This document shows, piece by piece, positions 6,476 to 11,161 of a stretch of 11,161 nt of DNA. Both the position numbers and the translations under genes were made by a program. Location of the stretch: positions 1-11,161 of the forward strand of contig JADFNY010000081.1 in the NCBI GenBank assembly GCA_022563115.1, read 5' to 3'. The notes beneath the pieces were generated by a model, which searched no databases, was not told the origin of the DNA, and saw nothing but the letters and a program-made list of their open reading frames with translations. Source of the stretch: Acidobacteriota bacterium (GTDB lineage: Bacteria; Acidobacteriota; UBA890). Each line of letters starts with the position of its first letter. Position 1 is the stretch's first letter.

Positions 6476-7810
6476 ATGTTCGAGCACATCAGCCAACGCC
6501 TGCAGAGGACGCTGAGCATGATGCGGGGCGTGGTACGCGTCGACGAGGCGAGCCTCGGCGAGGCGCTGCGCGACTTGCGCATGGCCTTGCTCGAAGCCGA
6601 CGTCAACTTCGGCGTCGTCAAAGACTTTCTCGCCGTTGTCGGTGAGCGCGCCCAGGGGCAGGAGGTGCTCGACTCGCTGAGCCCGGGCCAGCAGGTCGTC
6701 AAGATCGTCCACGAGGAGATGGTGAAGCTGCTCGGCGGCGCCCGGGTTTCGCTGCGGCTCGAGGGCGCGACGCCCCACGTCGTCATGCTTGTCGGCCTGC
6801 AAGGCGCCGGCAAAACGACGACCGCGGCCAAGCTCGGTCACCGGCTGCGGTGCAGCGGCCACTCGCCGTTGCTCGCCTCGGTTGACGTTCATCGTCCGGC
6901 GGCGCGCGAGCAGCTCGCCCAGATGGCGACCAGCGCCTCGCTACAGGCCTTCGAGGGCGACGGTGACGATCCCGTCGATCTGGCGCGGCAGGCGGTGGAG
7001 GCGGCGCGGCTCAACGGCCGCGACGTCGTTGTGCTCGACACCGCGGGTCGCCTGCACCTCGATGGAACGATGATGGACGAGGCCGCCGCGCTGGTTGAAG
7101 CCCTGAACCCGGGCGACGTCGTCTACGTCGCCGACTCCCTCGCCGGGCAGGACGCGGTCAACACCGTGAGCGTGTTTGGGGGGCGTTTGCCGCTGACCGG
7201 AACGGTGCTCACCAAGCTCGACGGTGACGCCCGTGGCGGCGTGGCGATGTCGATCGTCGCCGTCACCGGCCTGCCGATCCTCTACGTCGGCGTCGGCGAG
7301 CGCTTCGAGGATCTCGAGCCGTTCCACCCCGACCGTATCGCCTCGCGCATCCTCGGCATGGGGGACATCCTGACGCTGATCGAAAAGGCGCAGGACGCCG
7401 TGGACGTCGAGAAGACCGCGGACATGGAGAAACGACTGCGCGAAGCGACGTTCACGTTCGAGGACTTCCGCGAGCAGATGCGCCAGATGAACAAAATCGG
7501 TTCGATCTCCAAGCTCTTCGAGATGTTGCCGATGGGGCGGGGGATCGACAGCAAGGTCCTGGCCCCGGCCGAGGACGACATGCGACGCTTCAGCGCCATC
7601 ATCGATTCGATGACGGCCGAGGAGCGCTGCCATCCACAAACCATCGACGGGTCGCGCCGCCGCCGCATCGCCAAGGGCAGCGGTACGCGGGTTCAAGACG
7701 TCAACCAGTTGCTCAAACAATTCAACACAGCCCGAAAGCTGATGAGGAAGCTCGGCCGCCAGCGGGGCAACCCGCTCGACATGATGCGGAGCGCGGGCTT
7801 CGGTCCATGA
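6476..7810 (+). CDS. ffh: Signal recognition particle protein Ffh
   Basis: Ffh binds 4.5S/SRP RNA and the signal sequences of nascent membrane proteins, and delivers the ribosome to FtsY. The 444-residue product has an N domain (about 1-95) and a GTPase domain with P-loop GLQGAGKTT (107-115), DVHRPAAREQL (137-147, H139 in place of the more common tyrosine), DTAGR (178-182), GQDAVN (214-219) and TKLDGDARGG (236-245). The methionine-rich M domain runs from about 292 to 433, with FTFEDFREQMRQMNKIG (336-352) and the RNA-binding SRRRRIAKGSGT (393-404). It is complete. The ATG at 6476 fits the conserved MFE..S.RLQ start; the bases just before it (AAAGACGAC) are the same as those before trmD and are not a typical Shine-Dalgarno. 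Confidence 0.97.
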   Translation: MFEHISQRLQRTLSMMRGVVRVDEASLGEALRDLRMALLEADVNFGVVKDFLAVVGERAQGQEVLDSLSPGQQVVKIVHEEMVKLLGGARVSLRLEGATPHVVMLVGLQGAGKTTTAAKLGHRLRCSGHSPLLASVDVHRPAAREQLAQMATSASLQAFEGDGDDPVDLARQAVEAARLNGRDVVVLDTAGRLHLDGTMMDEAAALVEALNPGDVVYVADSLAGQDAVNTVSVFGGRLPLTGTVLTKLDGDARGGVAMSIVAVTGLPILYVGVGERFEDLEPFHPDRIASRILGMGDILTLIEKAQDAVDVEKTADMEKRLREATFTFEDFREQMRQMNKIGSISKLFEMLPMGRGIDSKVLAPAEDDMRRFSAIIDSMTAEERCHPQTIDGSRRRRIAKGSGTRVQDVNQLLKQFNTARKLMRKLGRQRGNPLDMMRSAGFGP

Positions 7811-7852
7811 GCAACGGTTGTACCGTCTTGCCCTCGTCCGCAACACCCACAC

Positions 7853-7877
7853 GCCAGATCCATCACACGTTCACCAC
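7853..7877 (-). repeat. Solo copy of the folded element's terminal repeat in the rpsP leader
   Basis: CCAGATCCAT followed by CACACGTTCACCACG matches 2488-2513 of the element upstream of ftsY at 24 of 25 positions and in the same orientation. No inverted partner or hairpin arms are visible nearby, so it is a single end. An identical 8-base direct repeat CAACGGTT sits on either side (7812-7819 and 7885-7892) and could mark a duplicated target or be chance. It lies 20 bp before the rpsP ribosome binding site. Confidence 0.75.
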
Positions 7878-7897
7878 GACCTGCCAACGGTTTCACC

Positions 7898-7905
7898 AGG
7901 AGGAG
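7898..7905 (+). promoter_or_regulatory. Strong ribosome binding site of rpsP
   Basis: AGGAGGAG sits 7 bases before the GTG at 7913 and fixes that start. It is the strongest Shine-Dalgarno in the window, in keeping with a highly expressed ribosomal protein. Confidence 0.85.
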
Positions 7906-7912
7906 ACACAGC

Positions 7913-8485
7913 GTGCTTTCGATTCGTCTACGTAGAACAGGAGCGAAGAAGAACGCGCACTACCGGGTTGTCGTAGCCGACAGCCGAGCGGCGCGCGACG
8001 GCGCCTTCATCGAGGTCCTGGGCCACTACCACCCGCGCTACGAGCCGGCCAAGGTCGTTCTCGACGTCGAGAAGATCAAGACGTGGATCGACAAGGGCGC
8101 GCAGCCGTCCGACACGGTCAAGAGCCTGATGAAGAAAGTCGAGTCGGGCGCGGTGGAGACCGAACAGCTGGTGGCGCCGTCGCGCCACCGCGACACCGTC
8201 AAACACGCCGAGATCCGCGCCACGGCGGCGGCGGCGGAGCCCGAACCGGAGCCCGAGGTCGAGGTGGCTGTGGTCGAAGAGGACGCCGGAGAGAAGGCCG
8301 CGGCCGAAGCCGTCGTCGAGGAGTCATCGGAAGTCACTGCGGTCGAAGCCGTTGCCGAGGAGTCATCGGAAGACGCCGCGCTCGAAGCTGTTGCCGAGGA
8401 GTCGTTGGATGCCGCCGCCGCCGCACCCGAGAGCGGAGACGAGGAGGCCACTGCCGAGGAGGACGACGAACAAGACAAGGAATAG
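7913..8485 (+). CDS. rpsP: 30S ribosomal protein S16 with a long acidic C-terminal extension
   Basis: S16 is an early-binding protein of the small ribosomal subunit. The first ~80 residues are a standard S16, beginning MLSIRLRRTGAKKNAHYRVV and continuing with ADSRAARDGAFIEVLGHYHP. The GTG start is fixed by the AGGAGGAG ahead of it. Most S16 proteins are about 80-100 residues, while this one is 190. After about residue 95 the chain becomes alanine/glutamate/valine-rich and strongly acidic, with three 13-residue repeats (132-170) and an acidic end (EEDDEQDKE). The tail is low-complexity and probably disordered. Some other bacteria also have acidic S16 tails, so the idea is not unique. It leads the rpsP-khpA-rimM-trmD-rplS cluster. 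Confidence 0.95.
   Translation: MLSIRLRRTGAKKNAHYRVVVADSRAARDGAFIEVLGHYHPRYEPAKVVLDVEKIKTWIDKGAQPSDTVKSLMKKVESGAVETEQLVAPSRHRDTVKHAEIRATAAAAEPEPEPEVEVAVVEEDAGEKAAAEAVVEESSEVTAVEAVAEESSEDAALEAVAEESLDAAAAAPESGDEEATAEEDDEQDKE
8306..8422 (+). repeat. 39-bp tandem repeat, three units, inside rpsP
   Basis: Three consecutive 39-bp units start at 8306, 8345 and 8384. They encode EAVVEESSEVTAV, EAVAEESSEDAAL and EAVAEESLDAAAA. The first two are close in DNA sequence, the third more diverged. The unit length keeps frame, so copy-number change would lengthen or shorten the acidic tail without breaking the gene. Confidence 0.85.
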
Positions 8486-8491
8486 CCCGGA

Positions 8492-8539
8492 GCGCACCGG
8501 CGACGGTGCGCCCCACACCGGGGCCGGCTGAGGCCCCGG
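8492..8539 (+). promoter_or_regulatory. Two stable GC-rich hairpins between rpsP and khpA
   Basis: GCGCACCG (8492-8499) and CGGTGCGC (8504-8511) form a perfect 8-bp stem capped by GCGA, a GNRA tetraloop. CCGGGGCC (8518-8525) and GGCCCCGG (8532-8539) form a second perfect 8-bp stem with a six-base loop. No T-run follows either, so they are not classic terminators. They may be processing sites, 3'-end stabilisers that uncouple rpsP levels from the downstream genes, or partial Rho-independent pause sites. Confidence 0.6.
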
Positions 8540-8584
8540 GTCCCCCGCACACACTCACGAATTCGCCAACAGGGGAGCTGCTGC

Positions 8585-8821
8585 ATGTTGATCGAAGAAT
8601 TGGTTCGTAACATCGCCAAAGCGCTTGTCGACAACCCCGACGAGGTACAGGTCAGCGTCGTCGAGGGAGAACAGACGACGGTCGTGGAGCTGCGCGTCGA
8701 TCCGGATGACCTGGGAAAGGTGATCGGCAAGCAGGGCCGCACGGCCCGCGCTATGCGCACCTTGCTGGGCACCGCCGGTTCGAAGGACAACAAGCGCGTG
8801 CTGCTGGAAATCCTGGAGTAA
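8585..8821 (+). CDS. khpA: KH-domain RNA-binding protein KhpA
   Basis: This is a 78-residue single KH-domain protein, the usual KhpA size. The RNA-contacting GxxG loop is GKQG (48-51) within KVIGKQGRTARAMRTLL. KhpA is known in Gram-positive bacteria to pair with KhpB and bind many RNAs, affecting cell division and elongation; its role in this organism is inferred only from the family. The gene sits between rpsP and rimM, its usual place outside the Gammaproteobacteria. An AGGGGAG lies 8 bases before the ATG, and rimM starts 4 bp after the stop. Confidence 0.93.
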   Translation: MLIEELVRNIAKALVDNPDEVQVSVVEGEQTTVVELRVDPDDLGKVIGKQGRTARAMRTLLGTAGSKDNKRVLLEILE

Positions 8822-8825
8822 GGTC

Positions 8826-9356
8826 GTGGCCGGGGCGTCCGACCGACCAGCGCCGTCGGATCCGGCGGTCGTCGGCCGCGTCGTGCGGCCGCACGGGCTC
8901 GCCGGCGAGATCGTTGTCGATCCCGCTGATTCCGGGTCGCTACAGTTCGAGCCGGGAACACGCTTGTGGGTTGCGGGCCGCTGGTGCGAGGTGGTCAGGT
9001 CCCGGGTCCAGAGCGGGCGCTGGGTCGTGCGTCTCGGCGGCGTCGCCGACCGAGACGCGGCCGAAGCGTTGCGCGCCGAAGAGATTGCGGTGGAGGCGGC
9101 GGAGCTGCCCGAGCTGGCGAGCGGCCGCTACTACATCCACGACCTGGTCGGTTGCCGGGTCGAGGATCCGGCGGGGGCCGACCTCGGCGAGATCGTTGGC
9201 GTCGTGCCGGGGCCGCAAGACTGGCTCGAAATCGAACAGCACGGTGAGCGCAGCCTGGTGCCGATGGTCCAGCCACTGCTGAAAGAAGTGGATGTAGAGG
9301 CACGGCGGGTGGTGATCGATCCGCCGCCAGGTCTCGCAGAAGCAACGAAAGCGTAA
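8826..9356 (+). CDS. rimM: Ribosome maturation factor RimM
   Basis: RimM helps mature the 30S head domain and binds ribosomal protein S19. The 176-residue protein has the N-terminal RimM barrel, with GRVVRPHGLAGEI (17-29) after a short proline-containing lead, and a C-terminal PRC barrel beginning about GRYYIHDLVGCRV (100-112). The PMVQPLLKEVD segment near 146-156 matches the family end. The GTG start is supported by GGAG at 8815-8818, within the last codons of khpA, spaced 7 bases away. It is tightly packed between khpA and trmD, as usual. Confidence 0.95.
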   Translation: MAGASDRPAPSDPAVVGRVVRPHGLAGEIVVDPADSGSLQFEPGTRLWVAGRWCEVVRSRVQSGRWVVRLGGVADRDAAEALRAEEIAVEAAELPELASGRYYIHDLVGCRVEDPAGADLGEIVGVVPGPQDWLEIEQHGERSLVPMVQPLLKEVDVEARRVVIDPPPGLAEATKA

Positions 9357-9363
9357 AGACGAC

Positions 9364-10107
9364 ATGAGGGTGGACATCATCACGATTTTCCCGGGACTGT
9401 TTCCCGGGCCGCTCGGCGACGGAATCATCGGGCGCGCCATCGACCGGGGCTTGCTCGCCCTGAGGGTTCACGATCTGCGTGATTTCGCACCCGAGCCCCA
9501 CCGGCAAGTCGACGACGAGCCGTTCGGCGGGGGCGGGGGCATGGTGCTCAAGCCGGAGCCACTCTTCGCGGCCGTTGAGGCGGTCGCCGCCGAGCTTACG
9601 GGGCACGGGATCGAGGCCGGTCCGGTGGTCATGATGTCTCCCCAGGGAGAGCGCTTGCGCCAGCCGAAGGCCGAGGAGCTCGCCGCCTTGACGCAGATGA
9701 CTTTGCTGTGCGGCCGCTACGAAGGCGTGGACGAGCGGGTGCGTGAGCACCTGGTCGATTTCGAGCTGTCGATCGGCGACTATGTGCTCACCGGCGGCGA
9801 GCTGCCGGCGATGGTCGTCGTCGAGGCGATCACGAGGTTGCAATCGGGGGCCCTCGGCGACGCCGAAGCGGCGGCACGAGACTCGTTTTCCGGGGGGCTT
9901 TTGGACTATCCTCAGTACACCCGTCCGGCCGAGTTTCGGGGGTACTCGGCTCCCGAGGTCCTGCGGTCGGGAAATCACCAAGCGATCGCCGCTTGGCGAC
10001 GGCAGCAGTCGTTGCTGGCGACGGCTCGCAAGCGCCCCGACCTGCTCGCCAATCGGACGCTATCCGAACAAGATCGAGCGTTTTTGGAAAACGAAACGAG
10101 GGAGTAG
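9364..10107 (+). CDS. trmD: tRNA (guanine37-N1)-methyltransferase TrmD
   Basis: TrmD methylates G37 next to the anticodon of certain tRNAs, using S-adenosylmethionine, and prevents frameshifting. The 247-residue protein is full length. It starts with MRVDIITIFP and has PFGGGGGMVLKPEP (53-66), the cofactor-knot segments LLCGRYEGVDER (114-125) and SIGDYVLTGGELPAM (136-150), and the catalytic DSFSGGLLDYPQYTRP (163-178), where D163 is the expected general base. The ATG lies 7 bp after the rimM stop. Its upstream bases AAAGACGAC are the same nine as before ffh. It is followed by rplS after 5 bp. Confidence 0.97.
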   Translation: MRVDIITIFPGLFPGPLGDGIIGRAIDRGLLALRVHDLRDFAPEPHRQVDDEPFGGGGGMVLKPEPLFAAVEAVAAELTGHGIEAGPVVMMSPQGERLRQPKAEELAALTQMTLLCGRYEGVDERVREHLVDFELSIGDYVLTGGELPAMVVVEAITRLQSGALGDAEAAARDSFSGGLLDYPQYTRPAEFRGYSAPEVLRSGNHQAIAAWRRQQSLLATARKRPDLLANRTLSEQDRAFLENETRE

Positions 10108-10112
10108 TCATC

Positions 10113-10460
10113 GTGGACGTCATGAAGATGATCGAGAGCCGGGGGGAGAAGCAGGACATCCCTGCCTTCGACCCCGGTGATACCGTCAAGGTTCACCACC
10201 GGGTCGTCGAAGGGGACAAGCAGCGCATCCAGGTGTTCGAAGGTGTGGTGATCGCGCGCCGCGGCAGCCGCACCAACGCCAGCTTCACGGTGCGCAAGAT
10301 CTCGTACGGCGTCGGCGTCGAGCGCATCTTTCCCCTGCACTCGCCCAACATCGAGAAGATCGAAGTGATCCGGCGGGGCAAGGTTCGCCGGGCCAAGCTT
10401 TATTACCTGCGGACTCGCCGCGGCAAGGCTGCCCGCATCAAGGAGAAGCGAACCCAATAG
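10113..10460 (+). CDS. rplS: 50S ribosomal protein L19
   Basis: L19 sits at the interface of the two ribosomal subunits. I chose the GTG at 10113 because GAGGGAG (10098-10104) lies 8 bases upstream, and because it gives MDVMKMIESRG followed by the conserved DIPAFDPGDTVKV, the normal L19 N-terminus. An open frame further upstream encodes nothing L19-like. The 115-residue length is typical. The rest is standard: GVVIARRGSRTNASFTVRKI, then VGVERIFPLHSPNIEKI and RRGKVRRAKLYYLR, ending in a basic KEKRTQ tail. Its last codons carry the ribosome binding site for rnhB. Confidence 0.96.
   Translation: MDVMKMIESRGEKQDIPAFDPGDTVKVHHRVVEGDKQRIQVFEGVVIARRGSRTNASFTVRKISYGVGVERIFPLHSPNIEKIEVIRRGKVRRAKLYYLRTRRGKAARIKEKRTQ
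10441..10447 (+). promoter_or_regulatory. Ribosome binding site supporting a non-ATG rnhB start
   Basis: AGGAGAA lies within the final codons of rplS and ends 9 bases before the ATA at 10457, a suitable Shine-Dalgarno distance. It is the reason for preferring ATA over the CTG at 10478 as the rnhB start. Confidence 0.55.
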
Positions 10461-11071
10461 AGCCTTTCGAGCAGGAACTGAGGCAGTCCGGCCGGGGCCG
10501 GATCGCCGGGCTCGACGAGGCGGGTCGGGGGTCTCTTTTTGGCCCCGTGGTCGCGGCCGCAGCCGTCGTCGATCCGTCGCGTGAGACCGTAGGGGTCGAC
10601 GACTCCAAGAAACTCACCGCGCGGCAACGCCGTGAGTGTTTCATGGCGTTGGTCGAGGACCTCGACGATTGGTCGATCGGCATCGCGTCGGCGACCGAGA
10701 TTGATCGCCTCAATATTCTTCAGGCGACACGGGTGGCGATGCTGCGCGCGGTACGGGGGCTGCGAAAACCCCCAGACTATCTCCTGATCGACGGCCGCAT
10801 GGAACTCGACGTGCAGATCCCGCAGACATCCTTGGTACACGGCGACGCCCGCTGCTTCTCGATTGCGGCGGCGTCGGTTCTCGCCAAGGTGGCCCGAGAC
10901 ACCCTGCTGGTCGGCTACGCGCGCCGCGTGCGTGGCTATGGCCTGGGACGCAACATGGGCTACGGGACCATCGAGCACCGCCGCGCCCTCGCCGATCACG
11001 GGCCCAGTGAGTTCCACCGCCGCAGCTTTCACGTTCAAGGCAAGCTCCCCTTCACCGAGGCGGATGTGTGA
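10457..11071 (+). CDS. rnhB: Ribonuclease HII, apparently with a non-canonical ATA start
   Basis: RNase HII removes ribonucleotides from DNA and RNA from RNA-DNA hybrids. From 10457 the product is 204 residues, with the catalytic acidic residues D20 and E21 in GLDEAGRG, D112 in LLIDGR, and D130 in VHGDAR. It also has DDSKKL (48-53) and SIAAASVLAKVARD (135-148). The first ATG/GTG/TTG in this frame is a GTG at 10547, which would remove the DEAGRG active-site motif, so the true start must be upstream. The family's usual lead (FE.EL....G...IAG.DEAGRG) is present from PFEQELRQSGRGRIAG. The codon where a start is expected is ATA, overlapping the rplS stop as ATAG and preceded by AGGAGAA. CTG at 10478 is the alternative. 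The stop overlaps the next gene (GTGA). Confidence 0.9.
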   Translation: MEPFEQELRQSGRGRIAGLDEAGRGSLFGPVVAAAAVVDPSRETVGVDDSKKLTARQRRECFMALVEDLDDWSIGIASATEIDRLNILQATRVAMLRAVRGLRKPPDYLLIDGRMELDVQIPQTSLVHGDARCFSIAAASVLAKVARDTLLVGYARRVRGYGLGRNMGYGTIEHRRALADHGPSEFHRRSFHVQGKLPFTEADV

Positions 11072-11161
11072 TCAGCGACCTGCGACGGATCGTTGCCGGG
11101 GCGGTGGTGGAAGCGGTCGCCGCGGTGACCGGTGAGACCATCGACGTTCCCGCGGTCGAAG
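11068..11161 (+). CDS. argS: Probable arginyl-tRNA synthetase, N-terminal fragment
   Basis: A GTG overlapping the rnhB stop (GTGA) opens a frame that runs to the window edge, with 31 residues visible: MISDLRRIVAGAVVEAVAAV, then TGETIDVPAVE. The amphipathic alanine/valine-rich helix followed by an acidic turn and proline resembles the start of the ArgS N-terminal additional domain. No catalytic motif is inside the window, so the product name is a guess from a short stretch. That a real coding region begins here is well supported by the overlap, the codon usage and the absence of stops. Confidence 0.42.
   Translation, partial: MISDLRRIVAGAVVEAVAAVTGETIDVPAVE

Noticed and set aside
10547..11071. 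rnhB starting at the first canonical codon, GTG 10547
   Set aside because: It would delete the DEAGRG active-site motif that is encoded in frame just upstream.

Overview
This is a compact, high-GC bacterial housekeeping region with every gene on the + strand. It holds, in order: the 3' half of plsY, gpsA, a secreted TPR protein, ftsY, ribD, ribE, ribBA, ffh, rpsP, khpA, rimM, trmD, rplS, rnhB and the first 31 codons of a gene that is probably argS. The ffh-rpsP-khpA-rimM-trmD-rplS-rnhB order, a KH-domain gene between rpsP and rimM, a fused RibBA, high GC, frequent GTG/TTG starts and a Tgl/PilF-like TPR protein suggest an uncultured Gram-negative bacterium from the former deltaproteobacterial lineages (Myxococcota/Desulfobacterota/Binatota-like). 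That placement is inference, not proof.

Layout. Positions 1-1370 carry phospholipid precursor genes: PlsY uses the glycerol-3-phosphate that GpsA makes. Positions 1418-2242 encode an exported protein with about six TPRs. Positions 2240-2520 hold no credible gene. They hold a highly folded repeat element with 36-bp terminal inverted repeats enclosing two long hairpins, ending just before ftsY. Positions 2526-3425 are ftsY, the SRP receptor GTPase. Positions 3432-6450 are a riboflavin block, ribD-ribE-ribBA, with no ribH. Positions 6476-7810 are ffh, the SRP GTPase, so the two SRP GTPases bracket the riboflavin genes. Positions 7913-11071 are the ribosome/tRNA maturation cluster rpsP-khpA-rimM-trmD-rplS plus rnhB.

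Most junctions are tight (overlaps or gaps under 30 bp), as in one or a few operons. Four gaps are larger and are not empty. The gpsA-TPR gap has a possible extended -10 promoter. The TPR-ftsY gap is the folded element. The ribD-ribE gap has an 11-bp hairpin. The ffh-rpsP gap has a second, solo copy of the element's end. The rpsP-khpA gap has two very stable GC-rich hairpins.

I did not find a new multi-gene system such as defence or biosynthesis. The least ordinary items are: the folded inverted-repeat element and its solo end-copy, which sit upstream of ftsY and rpsP in the same orientation; an S16 protein with a long acidic tail built on a 39-bp tandem repeat; and an rnhB whose only sensible start is a non-canonical ATA overlapping the rplS stop codon.
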